From Amia ocellicauda (lineage: Eukaryota; Chordata; Actinopteri; Amiiformes; Amiidae): a DNA stretch of 64,000 nucleotides. The stretch spans positions 29,596,227 through 29,660,226 of the forward strand of contig NC_089863.1 in the NCBI RefSeq assembly GCF_036373705.1, read 5' to 3'. Shown in pieces: positions 1 through 10,851 of the stretch (position 1 is the first letter of the stretch; every line of letters starts with the position of its first letter). Made by a program: the position numbers and the translations under genes. A model generated the notes under the pieces. That model ran no database searches and had not been told where the DNA came from. It worked only from the letters and a program-made list of their open reading frames with translations.

Positions 1-1199
1 TCTAATATTTGTAATATGCTTGGGGCACCAGAATGCATGCGTCACGTCATTGACACATATACCACAATAAAGATGTTCAAATGGGGAGAGATAAGATGCC
101 GGCAAATAAATTTATATCCTGAGTTCAGGTAATTTGAAAATCACTATATAAATAAATAGTCAAACAATGGCAGAATCAAAACTTTTCATAATGCTTATTT
201 AATTTGATATCCACAAGGTAAAATATAAAGATTAATATATACAAATATAAAACATTATGCCTTTACATAAAAAGTATATTATTAAAACAACAATAATACT
301 ACGTCTATCCTTGTTTGTATTCAACTAATACATACTTAAAACATCTATTACAGTGTATTTTCAAAGAAACGTAGCTCTGAAGTAAACAATATAACATATG
401 GAGTGCCATTATCCATCTTATTCCCTTCTGAATTTAAACTAAAAGAAGAATTACAGTATAAGCACTTCAAACATAGGGGTACTTTTTTAATTCGATTTGT
501 ATGGCACACAAAAGTCTGACCTGGAGCAAAACAGAACATTAGACTTACCTTGACTGATCAAACTGAAAATCAGTCCCCAGATAAACAAACTCATAACGGA
601 GGGAGTCTATGAATTAAGACTATCAGAAGACACACATTCCACATCAAGACAGACAGCAGCATACAAAACGCGTAGGCGGGTGTTATCAGGTAGTTTTTGA
701 AAACTAAGAGTGCTTAGTTTATAATTAAAAAGACGTTTAATCTACAGACCACACGATGGAAAACTCCGTCCCATAAGCGCAGCTATTCACACTAAAAAAC
801 CTCAACCATGTTCCAAAACAATACACCTGCCCACTCATGCAATGCTTCACTCACATACATTTGCACTTGTTAGTTAATTTCTAATATATAAGCTTATTGT
901 ACTTTGCACGGATTGTATTTACAGCATTTTTAAATGGTTTGGAAATGTGTTTAAGCCGCCCTGATTAAAACATGATATAAAACATATGGAAATATGGATT
1001 GGTTTGTATTTTTCCGTTCGGCACAGCTCATGTGCAACTCTTTCTGATTTAGTTAACGGGCCGCTTTTAAATTTAAAGATCCACCCGAAAGAACACATTT
1101 TTTAAAATGACACAATTATAATTTAATGCACACACATTTTATTTTATGTTGGCTGATTCGTTTCGCCTCTATATTTTTGTGTTTCAATGGGAAAAAAAG
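1..1199. other. intergenic, nothing recognised
   Basis: AT-rich sequence with frequent stops in all frames. No splice-flanked exon, RNA gene or recognisable repeat was found. Confidence 0.5.
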
Positions 1200-1706
1200 C
1201 TTTTGCAATACAATGTAAAGACAAACAACTGACTAGATCAACGACAAAAACAACAACCAACAGCTTACAAACACACCAACTGACCTATTTTGAGGCGGAA
1301 GCCACTACAGGCGCTAACCACTGTATCTGTCTGCAGCCTAATCTACAAACAAGGTGTTGGAAGTAAATTCGAAGTATTCATGATCAGTGTAGACTGCATG
1401 TTGGTTTTAAACAATGTCATAATGTCCTTGTTTGTATTTACAGATGAGAACTTCAATCAAACGTGGCAGTGAGAAGATATCCTGAAAAGATATATTGATG
1501 TGTATATATACATGAATACTTCGGTTTTACTTCCAACACCTTGTTTGTAGATTATAGTTGCAGTCAAAAGGCTGCAGACAGATACAGTGGTTAGCGCCTG
1601 TAGTGGCTTCCGCCTCAAAATAGGTCAGTTGGTGTGTTTGTAAGCTGTTGGTTGTTGTTTTTGTCGTTGATCTAGTCAGTTGTTTGTCTTTACATTGTAT
1701 TGCAAA
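1200..1706. repeat. fold-back inverted repeat with ~170-bp arms
   Basis: The left arm (about 1200-1366) and right arm (about 1524-1706) are reverse complements over their whole length. The right arm has one extra block of about 16 bases, and the spacer is about 155 bases. Shared landmarks are CTTCCAACACCTTGTTTG and its complement near the centre and CAATACAATGTAAAGAC near the outside. No coding capacity was seen. It is probably a non-autonomous fold-back or MITE-type element; the family is unknown. Confidence 0.75.
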
Positions 1707-1736
1707 AAAAAAAGTGGTCGGGGACGTGTGAGTGTC

Positions 1737-1937
1737 AACTTTCATCATAATGTGGTTTATTTTAATGTTGTTATGGGTAATAACATGTATACATGTGGCA
1801 GAGGAAAATAGAACTGTGATTGTGTCAATAGCGTCGCTGCCACATAAGGAGGACCTACTATTGTTCATAAGCTTAAAATACAATTAGTTAATTACCCATA
1901 ACAACATTAAAAACAGATTATGATGAAAGTTAGACAG
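1737..1937. repeat. second inverted repeat, ~48-bp arms
   Basis: Arms at about 1737-1785 and 1888-1937 read as reverse complements (AACTTTCATCATAAT against ATTATGATGAAAGTT; TGTTGTTATGGGTAAT against ATTACCCATAACAACA), with about 100 bases between. It lies 30 bases from the first fold-back, so the two may be one compound element. Arm edges are approximate. Confidence 0.6.
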
Positions 1938-3001
1938 CATACATTAACCAAAACACAAGAATATAACCAATCAGTTTACACATGATCAATACTCCATTGA
2001 TAAATCCGTAAAACATAATTTAGCCTACCCACCGCAGATCTCATGGATTATTCTACATGTGCTAATCTAAAAGTGTTTGTCAATAACCCTAAATTATCGA
2101 GAAGTGCGAGGTCAGAGACGAGATTCAAATTTGATGCTGTCTCCGTTTTAACTCAAAGACCCGTCTCTCTGGTTGGGTCTACGGATGCGGTCAGTTGCAT
2201 CTCATCCTTTTTTCATATACATACACGTTTTTCCAATGACTAAACTCTAAACAAGACCACAGGTCAAAATCATGTAGGCCTATTTGTTTCCTGCCATCAA
2301 TCAAAAGAGGAGTGGAAATGGAATGGAGTGCATTTAGAAGAAACAGCACTAGGTTTAAAGGAAATGTAGCCACTGGCCTGGAAATTAAGACTACAACTGA
2401 GCTCAACGAGGCTGAAATGGCCTCTTATTCTCCCAGTGTATTCGCAGGTTATTTATTTATCAATGTTGAATATTTAGCAATTAAAGTATTGGCTTAAACG
2501 ATCAGCAGGCACTGACGTCTCTGCTGATTCACGACGAGAGGCACTTTCTCTACCAGGTCCGAGTGTATTTAGCCCGGTCCGACGTGCCTTTCAGTGGAAA
2601 AACCGCAGGGAAACATGGCACGTCCAACCAACCTATTTTTCAAAGTTGAATAATTAGCAATGAACGTAGTGGGTTCATTAACGTTGCACCACTGCGTTTT
2701 CCTAACGAGAAATGTAGATGCTTCACACCCTAACCACCTCCCTGCACAGTGGGAAAGGCTTGTACTGTAAGACACGGCAGGAATTCAGACTGCTGATTGG
2801 AGCTGCCTGAAGGTGTGAACCCCGAAGAGCTGACCTTCTCCTTGTTCCACGGGTACCTGCAGATACCAGCTCCCAGTGCACAGGTGCAGAGTCCTACCCG
2901 CTGACAGCAGCCCTGTGAAAACAGCAGCAGTGCCGAGACACAGAGCCGCCACGGGGGGGCAGCCTGCTCCGACTTATATAGTGTGTGTGTGTATATATAT
3001 A
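1938..3001. other. intergenic, nothing recognised
   Basis: No gene was recognised. About 2500-2990 is less AT-rich than its surroundings but gives no convincing reading frame. The stretch ends in a TATATATA run that is the target of the transposon starting at 3002. Confidence 0.4.
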
Positions 3002-4222
3002 CACTCACCTAAAGGATTATTAGGAACACCATACTAATACTGTGTTTGACCCCCTTTCGCCTTCAGAACTGCCTTAATTCTACGTGGCATTGATTCAACA
3101 AGGTGCTGAAAGCATTCTTTAGAAATGTTGGCCCATATTGATAGGATAGCATCTTGCAGTTGATGGAGATTAGTGGGATGCACATCCAGGGCACGAAGCT
3201 CCCGTTCCACCACATCCCAAAGATGCTCTATTGGGTTGAGATCTGGTGACTGTGGGGGCCAGTTTAGTACAGTGAACTCATTGTCATGTTCAAGAAACCA
3301 ATTTGAAATGATTCGACCTTTGTGACATGGTGCATTATCCTGCTGGAAGTAGCCATCAGAGGATGGGTACATGGTGGTCATAAAGGGATGGACATGGTCA
3401 GAAACAATGCTCAGGTAGGCCGTGGCATTTAAACGATACCCAATTGGCACTAAGGGGCCTAAAGTGTGCCAAGAAAACATCCCCCACACCATTACACCAC
3501 CACCACCAGCCTGCACAGTGGTAACAAGGCATGATGGATCCATGTTCTCATTCTGTTTACGCCAAATTCTGACTCTACCATCTGAATGTCTCAACAGAAA
3601 TCGAGACTCATCAGACCAGGCAACATTTTTCCAGTCTTCAACTGTCCAATTTTGGTGAGCTTGTGCAAATTGTAGCCTCTTTTTCCTATTTGTAGTGGAG
3701 ATGAGTGGTACCCGGTGGGGTCTTCTGCTGTTGTAGCCCATCCGCCTCAAGGTTGTACGTGTTGTGGCTTCACAAATGCTTTGCTGCATACCTCGGTTGT
3801 AACGAGTGGTTATTTCAGTCAAAGTTGCTCTTCTATCAGCTTGAATCAGTCGGCCCATTCTCCTCTGACCTCTAGCATCAACAAGGCATTTTCGCCCACA
3901 GGACTGCTGCATACTGGATGTTTTTCCCTTTTCACACCATTCTTTGTAAACCCTAGAAATGGTTGTGCGTGAAAATCCCAGTAACTGAGCAGATTGTGAA
4001 ATACTCAGACCGGCCCGTCTGGCACCAACAACCATGCCACGCTCAAAATTGCTTAAATCACCTTTCTTTCCCATTCAGACATTCAGTTTGGAGTTCAGGA
4101 GATTGTCTTGACCAGGACCACACCCCTAAATGCATTGAAGCAACTGCCATGTGATTGGTTGGTTAGATAATTGCATTAATGAGAAATTGAACAGGTGTTC
4201 CTAATAATCCTTTAGGTGAGTG
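3002..4222 (-). mobile_element. Tc1/mariner transposon, DD36E type, copy 1 (complete)
   Basis: The element is 1221 bp, flanked by TA at 3000-3001 and 4223-4224, with matching terminal inverted repeats of about 29 bases beginning CACTCACCTAAAGG. One uninterrupted transposase gene fills it on the minus strand. A second copy of exactly the same length is at 9631-10851. Intact ends, intact gene and target duplication suggest a recent insertion. The DD36E spacing and about 1.2-kb size match what I recall of the Incomer family of Tc1/mariner elements. Confidence 0.95.
3034..4074 (-). CDS. Tc1/mariner transposase (346 aa, DD36E)
   Basis: A DDE/D transposase that would bind the element's inverted repeats and carry out cut-and-paste transposition into TA. 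Residues 1-120 form the paired-like DNA-binding region (helix-turn-helix around residues 24-45, a second basic helix block about 70-115). The catalytic acids are D155 (in WSDES), D246 (in QQDNAPCH) and E283 (in NPIEHLWD). There are 36 residues between D246 and E283, against 34 in classical Tc1 and Sleeping Beauty. The frame is open from ATG to stop with no damage and lies inside complete inverted repeats, so it could be active. It differs from the copy at 9779-10819 at about 11 residues; here R158 and R172 are present where the other has Q and P. Confidence 0.95.
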   Translation of the reverse strand: MGKKGDLSNFERGMVVGARRAGLSISQSAQLLGFSRTTISRVYKEWCEKGKTSSMQQSCGRKCLVDARGQRRMGRLIQADRRATLTEITTRYNRGMQQSICEATTRTTLRRMGYNSRRPHRVPLISTTNRKKRLQFAQAHQNWTVEDWKNVAWSDESRFLLRHSDGRVRIWRKQNENMDPSCLVTTVQAGGGGVMVWGMFSWHTLGPLVPIGYRLNATAYLSIVSDHVHPFMTTMYPSSDGYFQQDNAPCHKGRIISNWFLEHDNEFTVLNWPPQSPDLNPIEHLWDVVERELRALDVHPTNLHQLQDAILSIWANISKECFQHLVESMPRRIKAVLKAKGGQTQY

Positions 4223-4234
4223 TATATATATATA

Positions 4235-4452
4235 CAGACGGGTGACAAATTAACGGAAAAACCTGAATAAATGAGTGGAGGAACATAACGAACCCAGATG
4301 TACTGCATGATAAAATTAAGCAATTAACATCCTATCATGCTCTGTGGCATGTATAAAAATGCTGAGCATGCCCAGTTGACCTCGATTTTGGATCAAGATG
4401 TCAAGAGGAAAGGATCTAAGTGACTTTGAAAGAGAGGTCATTATTGGGGCAG
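4235..4452 (+). mobile_element. 5' end of another Tc1-like element (truncated)
   Basis: Starts after TA with CAGACGGGTGACAAATTAAC, a Tc1-type end, and runs through a leader into an ATG at 4398 that opens MSRGKDLSDFERE, the usual start of Tc1 transposases. It breaks off after about 19 codons at a junction with the palindromic element at 4453. The remaining transposase and right end are missing. Confidence 0.7.
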
Positions 4453-4850
4453 AAATGATCAGTCTATAATTTTAATGGTAGGTGTATTTTAACAGTGAGA
4501 GACAGAATAACAACAAAAAAATCCAGAAAAACGCATTTCAAAAAGTTATAAATTGATTTGCGTGTTAATGAGGGAAATAAGTATTTGATCCCCTATCAAT
4601 CAGCAAGATTTCTGGCTCCCAGGTGTCTTTTATACAGGTAATGAGCTGAGATTAGGAGCACTTATTTCCCTCATTAACATGCAAATCAATTGATAACTTT
4701 TTTGAAATGGGTTTTTCTGGATTTTTTTGTTGTTATTCTGTCTCTCACTGTTAAAATACACATACCATTAAAATTATAGACTGATCATTTCTTTGTCAGT
4801 GGGCAAACGTACAAAATCAGCAGGGGATCAAATACTTTTTTCCCCCACTG
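4453..4850. mobile_element. palindromic Tc1/mariner-type MITE, left end missing
   Basis: Two long arms (about 4453-4580 and 4665-4790) are near-perfect reverse complements. The right end reads CAGGGGATCAAATACTTTTT then CCCCCACTG followed by TA. The matching outer left end is absent and is replaced by the truncated Tc1 element. A second copy is at 59318-59761. It has no coding capacity. Confidence 0.8.
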
Positions 4851-5180
4851 TATATATGTAAATTTTTATGAAAACGTAACTGTTAGTTTAAGCTAGAACC
4901 CTTCACAGAGCACTAGGCTATATAGAGACAACGTATGATGTACACAATGAATACATTAAGTACAAAGCATGTGAACATGTATGCAAGCAGAAGAGAAACA
5001 AACATACAAAATCTCCCAGGGCAGAAACACATCTTGGGAAATGGTTGCCGCCTCTCCAGATAGTCAGAATTGTAACTTGTATATTTGTCTCTACAATGTT
5101 GTACTTCAGCTTTGTTATTAATAATCTTGGTATATTTTGCTGACCCTAGTGTGACAACGTGGAGTTTTGTACCACTGACA
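4851..5180. other. intergenic, nothing recognised
   Basis: AT-rich sequence without a supported feature. Confidence 0.4.
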
Positions 5181-6015
5181 ATGGTTTCTCTTACTTTTTG
5201 TCAAAAAAGGATAGTCCATCAAATTCTCTATTCAGAGTGTTGGAAAATACAACCTTGATAGCTGATATGCAAAAGACAGTTCTCCCTTGTATGTACGCAA
5301 CCTCGGGACAACCAGGCTATCAGTATCACTAGAGCATAAACTATACTTGTTGCTATTCTTTACCACCAAAGCATACAAATATGCAGGGACCAATCCATTG
5401 ATAACCTTAAATACAAAACAATACCAATGTATTGTATTCTACGATGAGGTAAAGAAAAGCACCCCAGCTTGATATACAGTTGGTAATGATGCGTCAAAGG
5501 GCACTATAAAACAAACCTACTACATGGATTGTACAGAACATCTAATGTATACAAAGATGTTTTACCAGCAGTTTGATAAATGTCATCACTGTAATCTAAA
5601 ATTGGAAAGATGAAAGTTGAGTAGTCAATATGATGATTAAAATTGAGATGCTCATCAATCCACATCCCTAAATACTTATAATATTGAACCCTCTGAAGTG
5701 ACTCTCAGTAAAGTAACAATGTTCCAACATATATTGTCAACCTTTCTGTTATGCAAAGTAAACATTGTATTTGATTTAGATTATTTGAGCAGTAATTTCT
5801 TCTGTATAATGTTACTACATTCTGTATAAAGCACTACAAGTTATTTGTATGATAATTTTTTTTCCGACACATATAAGATTGTATCAGCATATAAATATAT
5901 ACTAGTATTATTATCTATATCTGAGCCAAAACAATTAACATATAGAGAAAAATAAGTATCGAGTCCTGAGGAATTCCTTTACGTATCGGTTCAAAAGTTA
6001 ATATAATTCCATTAG
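5180..6015 (-). pseudogene. decayed non-LTR retrotransposon reverse transcriptase
   Basis: Read on the minus strand, short blocks of a LINE reverse transcriptase survive in changing frames. GIPQDSIL-like (near 5970) matches the GVPQGSILGP motif. Near 5630-5690, YKYLGMWIDEHLNF matches the conserved (Y/F)KYLGxWID block. Near 5385-5420, VFKVINGLVPAYL matches the C-terminal region. Stops and shifts break every frame, so it is long dead. It is not the CR1 type found elsewhere in the window; an L2- or L1-like clade is possible. Confidence 0.6.
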
Positions 6016-6585
6016 ATATCATATAGATGCATGTATGAAGCGTTTAATACATGTTCAACTCTATATAAGGAACTTAGTCAAGTGACCCGCACTGGGGAAG
6101 GACCACCAGCAGGGAAGCCACCCCCAATTATCCTGGTCCCTGACAGTGAATCTGCCTTTGCCATCACCATCAGTAACTTGTCATTGGTGACTGAAAAGTG
6201 TTTAGCCACGCTTGTGCATGTTGGGCAGCTTTATTTCTGGATTTCACAGCTTGTCTAAAAGCCAGTTTTTTTGGTTTGCCGTGGCTTAATAAAATAACAG
6301 GAGAATCTGCTTTCAGTTTTTCTCTGCCTATAGGAGTCACCCATTTGTGGTTTCTGAGCTTGGAGGTGAAGCGGCATTTGGATCATGCAATCTCTGCAAC
6401 CCCAAGAGTGGCCAGGGACTGAGACACAGGAGGAGGAGGAGGAGGAGGAAGAGGAAGGGGCTTTTACCACTGGACTGATGCACTTCAGTTCAGCAGCAAA
6501 AGATGAGTTTCAACAATACAATTTTAAGATAATAATTTACAATGTGCAACTTTTCACTATCAAGTTTTATCGAGGAGTTGGGTGT
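6016..6585. other. intergenic with a purine-rich (GAG)n tract
   Basis: Holds a GGA/GAG triplet tract at about 6428-6460. The open frames crossing it are low complexity and not convincing genes. Confidence 0.4.
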
Positions 6586-6960
6586 TAAACCAAGAGAGAC
6601 TGAGGGAACTGAACCTTTTCACCCTGGAACAGAGGAGACTACGTGGGGACTTGATTCAAGTCTTCAAAATCATGAAAGACATTGACCACATCAAACCAGA
6701 GGAGCTTTTCCAGATCAGCAGGGACGCATGCACCTGGGGACACAAATGGAAATTGGGCTTCAAGGCATTCAAGACAGAAAACAGGAGACACTTCTTCACA
6801 CAGAGAGTTGTCACAATCTGAACAAACTCCCCAGCGATGTGGTTGGAGCTGAAAATGTGGTCAGACTGGACAGGTTCCTTGGATCACTCATTTATTAATG
6901 AACACCAAACGAGCAAGATGGGACGAATGGCCTCCTCTCATTTGTAAACTTTATGTTCTA
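6586..6960 (+). mobile_element. CR1 LINE 3' fragment
   Basis: Matches the last about 375 bases of the CR1 copies at 24401-27114 and 51190-55191: the C-terminal reverse-transcriptase segment (RLRELNLFTLEQRRLRGDL) followed by the 3' untranslated end (GAATGGCCTCCTCTC). It is 5'-truncated, as expected of target-primed reverse transcription, with two stops relative to the long copies. Confidence 0.85.
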
Positions 6961-7303
6961 AACCGCCATCAATCCACAAGACACACACAGTTTATCGTTA
7001 GTTAGGAGAACACAACAATGGGCACAAGTTCCTGTATGCTATGGTTTTACTGGATTAATTGGACACATTTAAGGTACCATTTGAGTACCATAATATCACA
7101 ACACATGTCCACTTCAGTAACATTGTATGGCATCATTGTAGCCTACAGGACATTAAGACATTTCTATGACCTCATTCTTTGATCTTTCATTTGATTATAT
7201 CTGAAGAGGCTGTGGCTGAATCATGGTACTGTATGGTACCAAAACATGTACCAGAGTATGTTCCATACTATATTGTATAGGTTTACCATAGTATGTACTA
7301 TGG

Positions 7304-7608
7304 CAGTGGTTCCCCAACTCTGGTCCTGGAGGAGCCCCTACCCTTCTGTTTTTTGTTTTTTTTTTTCCAACTGAGCTCTCAATTTCTTAATTTAACCCTT
7401 AATTGAAGTAATTTCCTAAATCAGAGCCTTTTAATGATTTTAAACAGTAGGGGTTTTAATTCACGTATAGACGTGTATAGATAACTTAATAAAGAACCAA
7501 CTCCTTTAGTAAACAATTTAAAAAGTCAAATCTAAGCAGAATTTTACAATAAGTAATTGAGAGCTCGGCTGGAACAAAAACCAGCAGGGTTGGGCTCCAC
7601 TATGCTAT
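7304..7608. mobile_element. hAT-like MITE (diverged)
   Basis: Begins CAGTGGTTCCCCAACTCTGG and contains inverted blocks (TCCTGGAGGAGCCC at the left; AACAAAAACCAGCAGGG and GGGCTCCA at the right). This is the same plan as the MITEs at 27383-27574 and 31274-31449. The right terminus is degraded, so its edge is approximate. Confidence 0.5.
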
Positions 7609-9258
7609 GGTAAACTTTCATATGGATTTTTGCGGAGCAGCTGCATTGATTACATAATCCATACTTCTACAACACGTACCTCTTTCCTGTTTAGGAGTCA
7701 AAGATACACAAATAATAATAATAATAATAATACAACATGGAGAAAAGGATGCAATTTAAGTTTGCACAATTACAAACTCTGCAATTCATGCAGAGTATTC
7801 ATATACATATTTCAATTTGTCATGTATTATAACAGTAAAACACCCATTTAAAAACAAAACAAAAATAGTCATAGGACTTCCGTTAAAACAGCAAAGACAA
7901 AGTTATCATAGTTATATTTCCAGTGATCTGTCGTTAATCAGGTTTAAGAACAGTATTTGAATGTACTTATTTTTACCCACGTTTCAAAGAAATGTACACG
8001 GACTAAAACTGTAGCCTACTGTCTGGAAGTCGCTCATTACCATACTCATCTACCAAGAAAACAAACAAATATATGTTAGTTGTAATAATATGCATTATAC
8101 ATTTAACAATGATAATTATATAGTAGTAATTTAAACGGTGTCTGTATAAAACAGATTTGCGGTTTTATATCAGTACGGTTGTACTTCTACATTTCTGTAG
8201 AGGATAGATTGGTTAAGTAATTCTACTTGTAAATGTGAAAGGAGAGAGACACGGTGAAAGAAAAAAGCGTTGTGTACCTGTCGTCAACAATACTTTGAAT
8301 AAAGTCTTTAAAAGTGACTCCAGTCCACCACCTGTATCATTTCATTTTATAGCAAGTCATTTTATAGCAAGCCATTTTATAGCACACTTCATCTGGAAGT
8401 CCTCACAGCTCTTTTCTTCGTGCTTCATTTTCCACTTTTTAATTAAACATTCAAGATCAACGTCGAGAATATAATCTTCCTCTACCCTTATCGTTTAAAG
8501 CGAGTAAATCGTTTGTGAAGCCGGATAACTGAACCTGATGAACTCATACCGACAGCGCCCTGGATAAGGGCGTTTGCCAAGAAATGAGGGATACAGTTGG
8601 TGCTTTAGACAGAAATCAATTAATTGATTTCCAAAAATGAAGTGGCTTACATAATATTTAAAGTCCGATATCACACTGGGCCTAGAGTCATGATATTCTT
8701 CAAGTTACCAACAACAAATAGGCTTCAGTTCATTTACTTAGACATAGACATTTCTTCAACATATCTAGAAGTTTGGTTAACTATAAGATGTGCTCGACTG
8801 TATAGTGCATAGTGTAGGGTATTTCAATTCCTTAATTCCTGAACTAATAATTGGCCTAATCAGAGCTTATTCCACCACTGAGGGGCAGTGAGAGGAGAGA
8901 GCAAGTCCATCTGAGACCTGAGTATAGAGCATATACATCACGTTGATATCCCTGTTGTATTATAACCGCTCATTAAAGCCTTTTAATGAGACCTTTATGA
9001 GCCTGCAGAAGCCTATTAGACCTTATTGTCTTCATGTTTTAAGTGTGAAGAGCAGGTGATGTTTTAAAACACAGAAAACCTAAACATACAGGCCTACATT
9101 TAATAACTGCAAGGACGGATCTCAGTTTTTTACTTTCAGTTTACGGTGATTTAGGTTAATGTGCCCCTCTTTTATGGGTTTAGATGGCAGGATTATATTG
9201 ATATGCTGCCTTATAGTAATACGAGTATCAGTGTAGCAATAGTTAAATGAACAATGCA

Positions 9259-9282
9259 ATATATATATATATATATATATAT
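9259..9282. repeat. (AT)12 microsatellite
   Basis: Uninterrupted AT dinucleotide run. Confidence 0.9.
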
Positions 9283-9630
9283 GGAGAAGATTAGTATACC
9301 TGAAATGGGAAGAAATCTGGTCAATTTGCTACTGAGGAGAGAGTCATGTTGGATATTGGACATTACAGACATTAGAACCATTGGAACTTTAATTTTTGTC
9401 TTTTTATATGAAAATGTATGTATAATAATACGTTTTATGTAATTTCCAACTGATTTAATGAGCAACCAATTACTAATAAGGGCTGTACTACAATTATCTT
9501 CGAATTAATTTTAATGGAATAATGGATTGATAATTAATTGTATGTGGAATTTGTCTTATTAATAATAATGACATTTTCACACTTTCTTGCTATTATTGTA
9601 TTGTGTGTGAATTGTATATATATATATATA

Positions 9631-10851
9631 CACTCACCGAAAGGATTATTAGGAACACCTGTTCAATTTCTCATTAATGCAATTATCTAAACAACCAATC
9701 ACATGGCAGTTGCTTCAATGCATTTAGGGGTGTGGTCCTGGTCAACACAATCTCCTGAACTCCAAACTGAATGTCTGAATGGGAAAGAAAGGTGATTTAA
9801 GCAATTTTGAGCGTGGCATGGTTGTTGGTGCCAGATGGGCCGGTCTGAGTATTTCACAATCTGCTCAGTTACTGGGATTTTCACGCACAACCATTTCTAG
9901 GGTTTACAAAGAATGGTGTGAAGAGGGAAAAACATCCAGTATGCGGCAGTCCTGTGGGCGAAAATGCCTTGTTGATGCTAGAGGTCAGAGGAGAATGGGC
10001 CGACTGATTCAAGCTGATAGAAGAGCAACTTTGACTGAAATAACCACTCGTTACAACCGAGGTATGCAGCAAAGCATTTGTGAAGCCACAACACGTACAA
10101 CCTTGAGGCGGATGGGCTACAACAGCAGAAGACCCCACCAGGTACCACTCATCTCCACTACAAATAGGAAAAAGAGGCTACAATTTGCACAAGCTCACCA
10201 AAATTGGACAGTTGAAGACTGGAAAAATGTTGCCTGGTCTGATGAGTCTCAATTTCTGTTGAGATATTCAGATGGTAGAGTCAGAATTTGGCCTAAACAG
10301 AATGAGAACATGGATCCATCATGCCTTGTTACCACTGTGCAGGCTGGTGGTGGTGGTGTAATGGTGTGGGGGATGTTTTCTTGGCACACTTTAGGCCCCT
10401 TAGTGCCAATTGAGCATCGTTTAAATGCCACGGCCTACCTGAGCATTGTTTCTGACCATGTCCATCCCTTTATGACCACCATGTACCCATCCTCTGATGA
10501 CTACTTCCAGCAGGATAATGCACCATGTCACAAAGGTCGAATCATTTCAAATTGGTTTCTTGAACATGACAATGAGTTCACTGTACTAAACTGGCCCCCA
10601 CAGTCACCAGATCTCAACCCAATAGAGCATCTTTGGGATGTGGTGGAACGGGAGCTTCGTGCCCTGGATGTGCATCCCACAAATCTCCATCAACTGCAAA
10701 ATGCTATCCTATCAATATGGGCCAACATTTCTAAAGAATGCTTTCAGCACCTTGTTGAATCAATGCCACGTAGAATTAAGGCAGTTCTGAAGGCAAAAGG
10801 GGGTCAAACACAGTATTAGTATGGTGTTCCTAATAATCCTTTAGGTGAGTG
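9631..10851 (+). mobile_element. Tc1/mariner transposon, DD36E type, copy 2 (complete)
   Basis: A 1221-bp element, equal in length to the copy at 3002-4222 but in the opposite orientation, with TA duplications at 9629-9630 and 10852-10853. The left inverted repeat has one change (CACTCACCGAAAGG instead of CACTCACCTAAAGG). It contains an uninterrupted transposase gene. Both copies inserted into TA-rich tracts about 5.4 kb apart. Confidence 0.95.
9779..10819 (+). CDS. Tc1/mariner transposase (346 aa, DD36E), second copy
   Basis: Same protein family and length as the copy at 3034-4074, about 97% identical by eye. D155, D246 and E283 are all kept, with the 36-residue spacing. Substitutions relative to the first copy include R20W in the first helix-turn-helix, K49E, Q56R, R121Q, R158Q, H163Y, R172P, G212E, Y213H, G241D and D308N. 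Several hit conserved-looking basic positions (R158 next to the first catalytic acid, R172 in the RIWRK block), so this copy may be the weaker enzyme. No frameshift or stop is present. Confidence 0.95.
   Translation: MGKKGDLSNFERGMVVGARWAGLSISQSAQLLGFSRTTISRVYKEWCEEGKTSSMRQSCGRKCLVDARGQRRMGRLIQADRRATLTEITTRYNRGMQQSICEATTRTTLRRMGYNSRRPHQVPLISTTNRKKRLQFAQAHQNWTVEDWKNVAWSDESQFLLRYSDGRVRIWPKQNENMDPSCLVTTVQAGGGGVMVWGMFSWHTLGPLVPIEHRLNATAYLSIVSDHVHPFMTTMYPSSDDYFQQDNAPCHKGRIISNWFLEHDNEFTVLNWPPQSPDLNPIEHLWDVVERELRALDVHPTNLHQLQNAILSIWANISKECFQHLVESMPRRIKAVLKAKGGQTQY

Larger units (their letters stand above)
6961..9630. other. intergenic region with small repeats
   Basis: No gene recognised. It holds a hAT-like MITE (7304-7608), an AAT triplet run near 7710-7732, three tandem 16-base TTTTATAGCAAG-type repeats near 8345-8385, a SINE or LINE tail fragment (CCTGGATAAGGGCG) at 8560, and an (AT)12 run at 9259-9282. 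Confidence 0.5.
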
